The notes below the pieces were generated by a model. The model was not told the DNA's origin. It worked only from the letters and a program-made list of their open reading frames with translations, and did no database searches. A stretch of 64,000 nt of DNA. Source: Asterochloris sp. CNOR1. Its lineage: Eukaryota > Chlorophyta > Trebouxiophyceae > Trebouxiales > Trebouxiaceae. Location of the stretch: assembly GCA_963969365.1 (NCBI GenBank), contig OZ017751.1, positions 310,001 to 374,000 on the forward strand, read 5' to 3'. The position numbers and the translations under genes were made by a program. Of this stretch, positions 1 to 11,500 are shown one piece after another (the stretch's first letter is position 1; each line of letters starts with the position of its first letter).

Positions 1-3000
1 GCGCCTGCAGTCACCCCGCTTACCCAGAAAGCAGCCCCGCAGGCTCCTCACCTGCCCAGCAGGGCTGTACCTCTCCAGGAAGGCGCCCTGTAGCTTGAGC
101 TTGACTGCGTCCTGGCAGCCCCGAGCCGCTTGCTGCAGGCTCTCTGGCACCGGTGCTGCCGCAGGAACATCCTGGAGGGCTGACGCGCCAGCCGGGTTGA
201 TGCGCCGAGCAGGCCGCGGTGCCTGTTCCCTGGTGCCTTGCACGGCCTGCAGGCACATGTGGCATGGCTCGTGCTGCTGAGCGCCTGCAGTCTGCGCCAG
301 AAGGTTTTGCTAATGGACCAGATCTGGGGGTGCCCCACGGTGTGGCCGGCTTTCCGTCCTGCAAACTCTGGCAACAAGCTCCAGCTGTGGGCAGCACAGC
401 CGCGCGAACGCTCACACCGAGCACACACCACACGCTGAGGCAGTCACATCCGCGACAGGCATAGACCAGCCAGCTGACCTGCAGAGTCTGGCGGGCAAGC
501 TCCAGCCCCGGGCAGCACAGCCGTGCATAGCGGGCATCCACCTCCGGCAGCTGGTCCCATTGCAAGCGAGTCAACTGCTGTTGCCAGGCGGACCCGTCCC
601 CATCAGACTCGGCCCCCAGATGTGTGACGGGGCAGCGCTGGAAGTGAGCGTCCAGCACGCAGCGCAGGCACAGCAGGGGGTGCGCAAAGGCTGCACTGCG
701 TGGGCGCAGATGGTCCAATTGCTGCAGGGCCAGCAGGCGACGTTGCAGGCGGCGCATACCCGGGGATGCCCAGGCGGTAGGGTCCCAGGGAAGAAAGCAA
801 AGGTACCGCAGCAGCCAGGGCAGGGCCCAGCACAGGTGGGCTGGGGATACGACGGCTGCGGCCAGGTGGGCTTCTGCATCCACCAGGGGGATGAAGACGT
901 CGCTGGTGTCACTGGGACCTGCAGACAGCAGGCGATCACATTGGCTGGTGGCACTTCACCGCAAAGCAGAGTCATCCAGGTTGCTTGCAGGCAACTACAT
1001 GGTGGCCCTACAGCGGGCACAAGTGGCACACAAAGATGTTGCTGATTTTGCTAGCATCTGCAGACAGTAGGTGAACGCATTGGCTTGTTGCAGTTCACAG
1101 CGAGGCAGAGCCGTTCACATTGCTGGGCCAGGCGTGCAGGGAGCAGGCAACTGGGTGTTGACCCTGTTGCGCCTACCAGTGGCACACTGCTGTTACTGGT
1201 GTTGCTGGGACCTGCAAACAGCAGGCAACCGCGTAGGCCTGTTCAAAAGTTCTGCAGTGCAGAGCTATGCACACTGCTCGCCAGGGCCTGCAGGGAGCAT
1301 GTCAGTGGATGTCGGCCCCGCTATGTTCAACAGTGGCACACAGGTGTGGCTGATAGGGCTTACAGGCAGCAGGCAATGGGTAATGGAAACATTCGATCTT
1401 CATCCAAGGTGCCACTGCCAGCTTGCAGGGCGGCTCAACTGCCAGGCATATCGATCAAACCAGATGGCAGGATATTCCAGTGAGCATCTCTGGGAGCCCG
1501 CGTGGTGCCCGCTGTGACCGTTCAAAGCTGTGGTGGCCACCACGTGCACCTGTGGAGGTGCCTACTGATGAGATGCTCAGAGGAACAGCATCGTAGGAAA
1601 TGCACAACGGTGCAGGCAACTGAGCAGACTGGTTTGCTTCAGTTGCACACCCAGCACCCACAAGACTGCCTGAGTGGTGCAGACGCATGACGGCGAAACA
1701 GAGCAAGAAGGCAGTGACCTGAAGAGCCACTTCAGACAGTGATGCCAAGACTGCAAGAGTGGTGCCGTCCTCTCAGCATTCACTGCGTCCATTCACAACA
1801 ACGGCAATTCGATTCACCTGGGGAGCCACTTGTGAAGTTGAGGTAGCTCAAGAAGGTGGCCAGGGTGCATATCGCCGTCAAGCGCTCGCTGCGTGTGGCT
1901 GGGCTGCTGCTGCCGCTGGCGCCCTGGCCAGCTAGGCTGCTCAGTCTGGACAGCATGTGCCTGCAGGGGACCAGCACAGCAGCTTCAGCAGGCCCAGCAG
2001 CTGGGGAAATATGCAACAGCAACCAAACTTGCGTAGATCCAGCCTACGGTGGCCCTTGCCTACGCGGCTGTGTGTGAGACTCGATGTAGGACGCAGAAAC
2101 ATGAAGAGGGAAAGGAGACATGGAGCACCTGTGCTGGTCAGCGAACAAAGCCCTGTAGTGGGTCCCGTGAGGCCCTCTGCCTCGGCACCATGCAGCAAAC
2201 TGCAAATGGTGCTGGTAATGCAAGCACAACGAGGCCGGGCAGCAGATGAGCGATGCAGGACACGACTCAGTGCAGGGCCAGTGCAATGCAGCAGATGAAT
2301 GTGATGGATGCATACGATCTGCTGCCTGCAGATCTGTCCGCTGAGCAACATCACCAAATCCAGAAGCAGTGGTGCTCGACCTGCAGCTGGCCAACACATG
2401 ATTGCGTCAGTGGCCACTCCTCAGGACACAGCAGCACAGAGCGCTGTCTGAGTGAGTGCACAGGTTGTGGGAGGGACGTGGCTTGTGCCTGCAGGTTGGT
2501 CTCAGTGCCTACCTTGTGATGCTGGCTTGCAGTCGGGAGCTGTCGGCTGCCTCCAAGAAGGCCACGAACAAATGCTGCGCTGGAGGGAACTCTGCCATCA
2601 CCGCTGCGCTGCTGGCGGCGCCGTCCTGCATGACTTTGGTGTGCAGGCCGCTGGCAGGGCCCCTGGCAGCTGGCCTGCCTGCATGCCAGGTGGCGGCTGC
2701 CTGCCCCTGGCTGATCGCTGGGGACAGCACAGCAGGAGATCCCAGGCGCCCACTGGCATGCAGCTGGCGCACACTGCTGGGCTGGCCCTGCAGGCAGGGA
2801 TCAGCTTTGAATCCTGAGGCTTTGACATGCAAGCGTGCCAGGTGGCGGCTGCCTGACCCCAGCTGGTGGCTGGGGTGAGTCCAGGCGCCTGCTGGCATGC
2901 ACCTGCCGCACGCTGCTTTGGCTGGCGCTGCAGACAGGGAGCAGCAGCAACAGAACTGCTTGGGGTGTCTTATTGTGCAGCTGCTGCACAAACACAGGAA

Positions 3001-6000
3001 GGTATCAGCAGCATCGCTGACAGAGATGCGCCCTTCTGTCATGCAGCTGGTGCTTGGTTTGCAGGAAGGTGTCGGCAGCAACAATGACAGATGTGGCCCC
3101 TTCTGTTGTGCAGTTGGTGCACGAAAGTCCACAACAAAGCCTGCAGCTGCTTATGCAACCCACTTGCAGGCGCAACATTGACTGCTGGAGCGGGACATGT
3201 CCTGCCAACCTGGCCAGTGACATCCTGGCTGCAGCGCATCGACACCTGCCTGTAACACAGAGGTGCTGCGACCTCACTTTGCAAGGCCACCTCAGCGCAG
3301 TCTCGAACAATCTCAGATGCAGAGACACGTCTCCTGGCTATGACTCACCTGTAGGCGCTGATTCAGCTGCTGGAAGCGGGACATGTCCTGCTGTGCCAGT
3401 CTCCCCAGCTCCTCGTCCAAGATGGCCTCCCCAGTGACAGCTGCCTGGAGCACTGCGGCGGTGAACAGCTCGGCAAAGGCGCCGTAGTTGTCGCGCAGCA
3501 GGCCCTGCAGGAAGGGCTGCGCGTGCTGGCGCATGAAGGTGAGCGTGGCCGCGCAGTGCCCTGCAGCCACGGTTCAGGGTCTGGGCTGTAGGGTCTAGGT
3601 GTGCCTTGAAGTCATAGGGGTGTAAGGTGGGGGCAGCATAGATGCAGTCAGCCCTGGCCTCTGGCTGCAGGGCAGGCTGAGGCAAGTCAGGCCTTCTACT
3701 GCCAGCACTTGCTGCTCTGTTATTGCTGCAACTGCAGGGTTCACACAAGTTTTAGGGGCCTTGGTCCTCACACAGTCCTGGCCCCGGTCAAAGGTCATGC
3801 CAACGCAGCTCTGGCTTGCATGCAGAGGCAACAGCTCCAGCTCTTGCTGCACTGTAACTGCGATGAGTGCTGGTGTGCACAGAGGTACTGGCGCAGGAAG
3901 CAGAGCAGTGACAGTGCAGCAAGAGCTGGAGCTGGTGCCCCTGTATGCCCTACAGCCAGGGGCCAGGGTTGGTGAAAGCTGCATCAGGACTAAGTCGCCT
4001 TGCATTGACTGAACCCTGCAATAGTGCAGCAGAAGCTGGCGCAGGCCGGCCATCGTTTCCTTAGTGCCTTGAATCAGTGTGTAGTGTCAAATGGCTCGGC
4101 AGTACCGCAAAGGCAGCCTGAAGGCACTCATGGCATAGGTGCAAGCAGCGCCTGCGATGCCAGACAATGCATGAGCAGGCGGCGTGTCAACTGCGTCAGA
4201 GGCCACCACTTTATGCTGCCTGGGGACAGCAGCTGCGCTGCAGGATGCAGCCCCCATGTAGCCAACTGGATCTGCATGCCATCATGCATGCAATGTGCCT
4301 GCTAGCCGCACACAAGGCTTGAGCATGCTTTCACTTGCAACCTGTTATGCGCTTGCCTGCTGCTGAGGGCGGCCCGTGAAGAGCCACTGGTCCTGACCCA
4401 AGGGCGCTGCCCTGCTGCGCAGCAGCTCTGCGCATCAGATGGTGCCACTCATCCCTGCACCGCTCCCGATTGCTGATGAGCCTCTGCTCCTCCTGCAGGC
4501 AGCATTGGGGGTCAAGGTTCAGGGTTTGAGGTTTCAACGCCTAGCCGCGAAGCTGGAGGCCATGCTGGCCCTGACAGCGCCAGCAGAAGCCATGCATTGC
4601 CGCCTTGTGGGCACCAGGAACTCGTGAGGATGAGGCAACTCTGCTGGGACAGGTACAATGTGCTGCTGGAAGCTTGTAGCTGCAGTCAAGTGCTGGAAAC
4701 TCTGAGCTTGCACAGTAACTGTCACATGACAGCAAGCGGTCAAGTCAAGGCCAGACTGGGTGCCAATGCCTTGGAAGAGCAATGCCGGTGTTTGCCTGTG
4801 CCTTCACAGCACAGTGCAGATGCTACTGGGTGCCAGCGCCTCCTCATCACATCGCTGATGCATATGCAGTTCAGACAAGCCTGCGCATGTCCTGGACGCC
4901 CTGATTCATGGTCACAACACTAACAATTGTGCACATTGCATGGCATGGCCTGACAGCTATGACAGTCAGTGCCTGCCCAGACAAGGCAGCCATGACACAC
5001 CCATAAGCACAACGATACCGACCAACTCCTCACTTGACAACTGCTCAGCATCGTGGTTGCTTGAGAGGGCTGCTTTCTTCTGCACCGCAAACTGACCTGA
5101 GATCTCAAAGCCTGGCCACTGCTCAGCATTGTGCCTGCCCCAAACAAGCTGCCAGTTCCAGGCATCAGCTGCTGCAGCCCCCGGGTGTGACGGGGCTGGG
5201 TAGCATGAGCTCTCCTTGCTGACTGCACTTCTTCCAGCAGCTCTGGTGACTGCTTTTGAAGAGAGTGGCTGTCTGCAAGTGCCTCCAACAATGGCAGACT
5301 GAGCGCCTCCACGAGGCGACCTGCAAAAGCAACAGCTGGCTGCAGCTCATCCTCCACTGAACTTCGACAAATATGCTCAGTGCTGGGGTACTGTCAGTAG
5401 TGACAGGCACGCAATACTGTCCCTGCCAGCAAGCGATTACAAGCATTGCATGCACGATTACTTACAAGCACAGCGCTGAATGTGCAATATGCATCTTGTG
5501 CTGCCAGGCAGTGTTGCTGCCTCCTCTGTCAGGCCTACTTGCTCACCTGTGTGCTGCAGCACTCTGCAGGCATAGGCCGCTGCCTGCCAGCCAGTGCTCA
5601 GCAACCCAGTGGCAGACGCTCCTTCAGGCGGTGTGTTGCAAACTACCGCCTCTGGCACCATGAGCAGCTGCGCCACTACGTCCAGCTCTGCTTCCAAACA
5701 GATTGAGCTGGATGAGGCTAAGACTGTGCCGTGCAGCTCTGCCAGCCGTGCAGACTGCGCTGGCAGCACGGGTTTCCCCCTGTCAGGGTCAGGCTGTGCC
5801 GCAGAGGCAGGAGCTGACTGGGGCTCTGCAGCAGCTGCAGTGCTCTTGGCAGCCTGGGGGCCTGCAGGAGTCGCAGGCTCTGCCTCTGCCGCAGCCGCTG
5901 GCGCCCCAGAGGTCTGCTCTTCATGGTGGTGTTCCACCAAATGTAGGGGCGTCAGGCTGATTGCTGCAGCTTCTGGCGGCGTGCCATCTGTGCCCAGGAC

Positions 6001-8243
6001 ACGTCCAAAGCCTGCCTCTGCATGCAGATGGCAGCAACACTTGCAGCAGTGAGGCCGGCAGTAGGGCAATGGCCAGAGGATTGGCACTGGAGCTTGCATA
6101 GCTGTGAGCACATCTGAAGCTGGCATAGCTGTGAGCATCTAACTGCGTGTTGCAGCGCTGCTCCTCTAGTCTGCTTAACAGCAAAGGACCTATTGGGGAG
6201 CTTGGCCTCAGCAGTGCTAGAGCCAAATCAAACTCTGACCAGCAGAGTCTACATCAGCACTTAACACTGTGAGGTCTGAAAACACAGTGCTGGTCAGATA
6301 GAGCAGCAGGCAGGGACTTGCCCACCTGTGCTGATTTGTACATCTGGAGAGTGCACTGACCATGCTGCCTCTGTGGAGCGGGGTGTGGCCCAAGCGGTGC
6401 AGTTGCTGCCAGACTGAGAGGCTGGTGTGGCTGGAGACCCTACGTGATGTCGTGCAGCTCCTCAGGATCAAGCCAGACTGGGCACTGTAGCTGTGTTTTG
6501 TTTGCCAACTTGCCAAGTGTGCACTGTGCTATGCTATAGCTGCCTGGTTGTCAGACACAAGTACAGTTGTTTGCCTGGTTGCCGCGTCAATGTGCATGTC
6601 AGGAATGTTGCATACAGAGCATCCAGAAGCCCCAGTGCCTGCCGGCTTGTCAGGTGTGGCTCGAGCTTGCAAGCTTGTCATGCATGAAGTGGGCCATGTA
6701 AGCCACTTGCAGCAAACAGCTTGGCAGATGCAAAGGAAGCAGGAAGGGTGCAATGGTGTGCGCACCTTGCTCCTGCCGCGACGCAGGTGTAGATTCTGCA
6801 GGCATGCTCAGGCCTGATGCTGCCGATGCAGCCACTGCGGGCATAACAGGGCTGGGCACAACACGCTTGCCCTTCCTTCGCCGCCCCAACTTGGCTGGCG
6901 CTCCTGACATAGGTGTTTCAGTGCTGTCCACCACCAGGCGCCTTTCCAAGGCTGCAGCCTTAGAAGCCTCCGACCCCACAGCTGGGCTGCCCTGTTGCCT
7001 GGAGCCTCTGCTGCTGTGCGTCAGCAGCTGCTCCAGTGAAAGGACTCTCGTGGCGCTGGCGGACACTTGGGGGCTGGGAGAGCGGCGCCGTGGCCAGGCA
7101 CTTTGCTGGGCGGAATTTGGGTTGTTGGGTGCAGATGCAGCACCTGCTCCAGGCCGTGACCCTGGCTGATGCATGCTGTCAACAGACTGAGGCGTTCTGG
7201 GGTCCAGTGTGTGCCGCGGTTGCCTGAGGCGTGAAGCAGGCTGAGGCGTGGCATGCTGAGCATAATTTGCCCAGCCCTGTTTGCCTGTGCTTTCAGTCTG
7301 AATACGTGTTTGTTGGTGCACAGCTCCTGGTCCATTCAATGCAGCTGCCCAGGGCTGCTTGCCTGCGCTTCCAGCCAAGTTGGGGGCCTGCTGATGCCCT
7401 GCGCCAGGTGCATCAACGAACAACCTTGACGTGGGCGTGCTTGGTGTGCCTGGCGGCTGGCGTGAGACATCAGCCCAGCTTATGTTGACCTGGGGCCTAC
7501 TGCTGCCTTCTTGTGACGACAGCTTTGCGGGCCATGGTTCCCGCAGCCCAGAGGGTGAAGCAGTGGGTGCATCTGAGCTAGTTGCAGGGAGTTGCTGGGC
7601 ATTCACAAAGCTGGCATCCACCCGAGCGGCCAGCAGCTTGCTGGGCGCGATCTTGCGCCGCAAGGCTGTTTGCGCTGCACCTGAGCATGCTGAGGCAGCT
7701 GGCACGGCTCTGAGCCTCTGGCCAAAGGACTCCTGCAGAAAGTGTGGCAGCATGAATGTGCTGCTGTGGAACGATGTGACAGAATGATTGCTGGCACACT
7801 AGGCTGATACCCAACGGTCGGTGGGGGTGCACAACTAGCTGATCCGCAAGAGGGACCTGTCATTTTGGAGGGAAGATAGAGGCATAACGAAGTGGCACAG
7901 CACTACAGAGCATGCACACCTCCACTTCTGACAGAGGCGGGAAGGCAGAGCTGTCAAGGAGCTGCAACCCTTGTCTGCCGCTCCCTGGCTTTGTCTGCTG
8001 CTGTGTTGCACTCGTGAGCGACTGTGATGCTTCTACAGCATTCCCCGCCTGGTCCGCTGCTATGAATAAAGCAGCTGCCTCGGATCTGACCAGACTGAGG
8101 ACTTCCTCACACAGAAGGCCTCCATGCTCAAATGCTTGCAGTACTTCTGAGGCTTGATCTAGGTGTTGGCCTGCAAGCCACCTTTTGGCCTCCTGTGTGG
8201 CCAAGCTGCTCTCTAGCAGCTGCAGGAGAGCCTCAGCTCTCAT
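1..8243 (-). CDS. CDAN1: Codanin-1-like protein, partial (C-terminal end beyond window)
   Basis: Homologue of codanin-1, which in animals binds the histone chaperone ASF1 and controls its nuclear entry. Exons, in transcript order: 8243-7920, 7732-6766, 6017-5547, 5356 to about 5229, 4492-4357, 3560-3349, 2625-2513, 1960-1818, 918-479, 246-52. Phases agree at the junctions checked. The ATG at 8243 opens a short helical N-terminus as in codanin. A Ser/Pro-rich disordered exon follows, carrying basic motifs like the codanin RRINPT box (RRKIAPSK, then KRVVPSPV). The exon at 4492 matches the FKKQRDVFYEVLREWED region, the 3560 exon the FVRLF...LGRLWRLQERL region, 1960 the LLAKFLGF region, and 918 the VPWLVEFLSF region. 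The last exon carries RRINPAG, matching the later RKITPT segment. The intron after 4357 uses a GC donor. Identification rests on remembered human CDAN1; the order of conserved blocks makes it fairly secure. Confidence 0.82.
2687..2940. repeat. Tandem duplication in a codanin-1 intron
   Basis: A segment of roughly 110 bp beginning CCAGGTGGCGGCTGCCTG at about 2687 recurs at about 2838 with scattered differences. It lies in the intron between exons 3560-3349 and 2625-2513. Confidence 0.75.
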
Positions 8244-8522
8244 GCGGGGGCTTGCAGGCGTAGTTTTTCTTCTTGGGAAGGAAAGTGCAGCGTCAGGAAT
8301 GGGATTACCAATCTTAGGCTGAGAATCACTGCACAGACAGGAGCTGACTGCAGCTGGGGGAACTGAAACCATTGCCGTTGACAATTGCCATTGCCCTTGC
8401 TGCTCCCACACAACATAACTTCATCACTTGACTGACTGTCACTGGTAGCAATCTGCATAGGCTGAGCCCAGTCACTGGCAGACAGCTTCAAATCTGTGTT
8501 GTAGTGGAGTCAGCTGGCAGAT
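8244..8522. promoter_or_regulatory. Divergent promoter between codanin-1 and KEULE
   Basis: The two inferred start codons lie head to head 279 bp apart, so this stretch must hold both 5' UTRs and the core promoters. I see no convincing TATA box and no repeated operator-like motif. An open frame continues upstream of 8243 on the minus strand to 8411, so part of this stretch is transcribed leader if the codanin start is correct. Transcription start sites are not visible. Confidence 0.55.
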
Positions 8523-11500
8523 ATGCAGACGGACTCAGGCACCAATTTTCGCAAGTTGGTCAAGACTCGCCTTATGGTGAGCTGCAAGTTGTCATCTCTG
8601 CTGCAAGGGACAGCTGCTGTGGCTTTTGTCATAAATTTTTGCATAGGAGGTATATGTACACCACAGGGGCATTGGCCAAGTCTGCTGCATCTGTCTGGCA
8701 CGCCTGTGGCTTGCTGACATGCTGGCAGGTGCAGTCAGACTTCTTGCAGCTGATGAGCTAGGCCACATGGCAGGTCTGCTGGCTATACTCTTCAGAGCAG
8801 CTTGGCTGACCCCTGCAGCATGCAGAGACCGTTCAAGCTGGCCGTGTCTGTATCAAGCCCCATGCCCAGTCAAGCTCAAAGAAGCTCTGTGGAGACTTGA
8901 GCTGGCTGCTTGCAATCAACTTTTAACATCAAGTCACGCACTGTACATTATGGCAGGCCCGCTGGCTGTGGTGGCACAAGGACATAGCCCCTCCCAGGCT
9001 CAATGCAGTGCTCACCGCTGCTTGCAGGATGAGATGCTGGGTGGGGCCAAGGATGCTGGGGGCGTGGAGTGGAGCGTACTTATTCTGGACCCCTTCACCA
9101 CCAAGATCATGTCCAACGCCTGCCGGATATCTGAGATTCTGGACTACGGCATTTCATGTGAGCAGTCACATGCTGCTGTCTGATCCTACAAAGGCGTCAG
9201 GCTGCACAGTCACTGCTGTGGGGCCTGCAGGTTGTTTTCATGAGTAGTCAGGTCTGCGCGCATGGCCATTGAGCCTGCACATGTCCCCCTGCAGAAGGGC
9301 CGTGCAGGAGCACCGCAAAGGAGGCTCATCGTCTCCTCTAGTCACACATGCACCGGGAGGTCTGCATTTTAGCACAGTCTGCTTTCAGCATCTACATGTG
9401 GGTCTGTACCTGGGAGCATGTACTGACATCACCTGCACAAAGTCTCCACTGGCAGGACCTACATGCCTCACTGAACCAGCAGGGCAACACAGGACGACAC
9501 AGAGCCATGTGCTTGGCTGTCTGCTCAAGGGCACAGGCTGCCGCTGCAGAGGCGGATTGCTTGCACACGAAGCGCGCCTGTGAGCTCTCCAGCACATGCG
9601 GCTGTGGTCAGACCCATTGCTCGGCCCTCCAGAGGTGGAGGGCATCGGCGCAACGAGCAAGCTCGTGAGCTCTCCCCTGCAGAGCAACTGCTCTGCCCTG
9701 CAGTGGTCGAGGACATTCGCAAAAAGCGCGAGGCCATGAGCTCCCAGGCAGGCATCTACTTCATCACTCCCACAGACGCGGCGGTGCAGCGCATGCTGGA
9801 GGACTGGGACACAAGACCTCAGTACAAGGCAGCCCACATCTTCTTCTCGTCCAAGGTGTCGGGCGCCCAGCTGCAGAGCATACGTAACAAGCCCCTGCTC
9901 ACGCAGCGGCTGCGCTCCCTCAAAGAGGTGAGCAGCGTGGCTGACAATGCCAAGACATCTTGCAAAGCATCTATGAGCTGCACCCTTTCATGCGGTAAGC
10001 ATTGTGGTGAACATGGCAGGCCCAAACATACTTTACAGCATTTGCAGCCAGCTCCTGCTCACGCAGCGGCGCCTCTCCCTCAGGGGGTGAGCCACATGTT
10101 GTCTCTCAGCAATAAGGGGTGGACGCTTTGGCACAAGAAGAGAGTCTTGGCATTTACCTGCAGCCAGCAGACACAGCTAGAACATGTGCCGACTGGCATG
10201 CTCAGCGAGCGGGGTCCATATCGCTCAAACTCATTGAAGTGCACAGCAGTCTGGGCACTTCTGTCAAGCTGGGGCCACCTGACGGGCAGCCTGCCTGCCT
10301 GTGCTGCAGGTCAACCTGGAGCTGCTAACCATGGACAAGAGGACGTTTGTGACAGACCACGAGAGAGCGCTGCAGTCGCTCTTTGGTGAGAACAGCGACT
10401 CCAGCCCCGTGTTCCGCGCAGACATCAGCAGCATAGCAGCGCGTCTGGCAACAGTGTTTGCATCCCTGAAGGTGGGTACTGAATTTGCTGCAGCCAATCC
10501 GTTGGCTCTGGCTGGAGGGCTTAAGGCAGCCTAGCAGGGTGCTTTGCATTAGTGTGTGCCCCTTTTGTATGGTGTGCTCAGCAATGTCATGCAACTTTGA
10601 TGCAAGGACATGCCTTTGGCCCCTTGGGCACAATGCCGGCTGTGCAGTGCCCTTACCTGGTGCTGCATTGACGTTACGGAGTGAAACATGAAATGAAGTC
10701 ATTCAATGCTGGCAAGTGGGGAGCAATGCCAACAGGTCACGTACCTGCCGTCTTCCTGGCACCGTTCAGACCAGCCTCTGTGCTCAAAGTGGCTGCCGCT
10801 TAGCATGGGCTCCATGACAGGCTTGCTGTGTAGCAGTGGTTCTTGGTCAGGACTCGGCATGGCCAAGTCACCGTACAATGTCTGGAGTGGCTGGCAATCT
10901 ATGGCGTCGGCAAAGCATAAGGCTCACAACAAGATGCACCGTGCAGGAGCTTCCCTCTGTCAGATTTCGCGCTGCAAAGCCACCAGAGGATGCCTCTGCG
11001 GGGCTGGAGGGGCGGGCGCTGGTGGCTCAGAAGATTGCTGTGGAGCTGAACGAGCGCCTCAGCATCATGTCACGAAACCAGCAGCTGCCCACAGCAGAGA
11101 CCTGCGAGCTCATCATCTTTGACAGGTGGGCTGGACATGTAGGCGTTGCCTCAGTCCTTGTTTGTAACCACCTGGGCTGGGCATGTGAGGCTCAGCCCAG
11201 CATCAAGTTTCACGGTGCCTTGTTGCTGCCAGCCCAGGTGACACGATGCGAGGCAGGAGTCAACACCCTCCTCATTGCACAATAGTCGTCTGCATTTGCC
11301 AATGCCTTGGTGCCAGCACAGGATGATTCTGGCAGGCCTTCATGCTGGGGTCTTTGGTGCTGCAGCTGTTGCCTGCATCAAGACATACCTGGCAGCTAAA
11401 GTTTTCTGGTGGCTGTGGTGGCGTCTGTTCAGCTGTCATTTGATACCCAGCCACAAGGTTGCACTAAGCAGGACAAGGCTAATGAATGCTGCTTGGCAAG

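Noticed and set aside
6650-7753. Plus-strand open frames opposite the long codanin exon
   Set aside because: They are mirror shadows; only the minus strand joins in phase to conserved codanin blocks.
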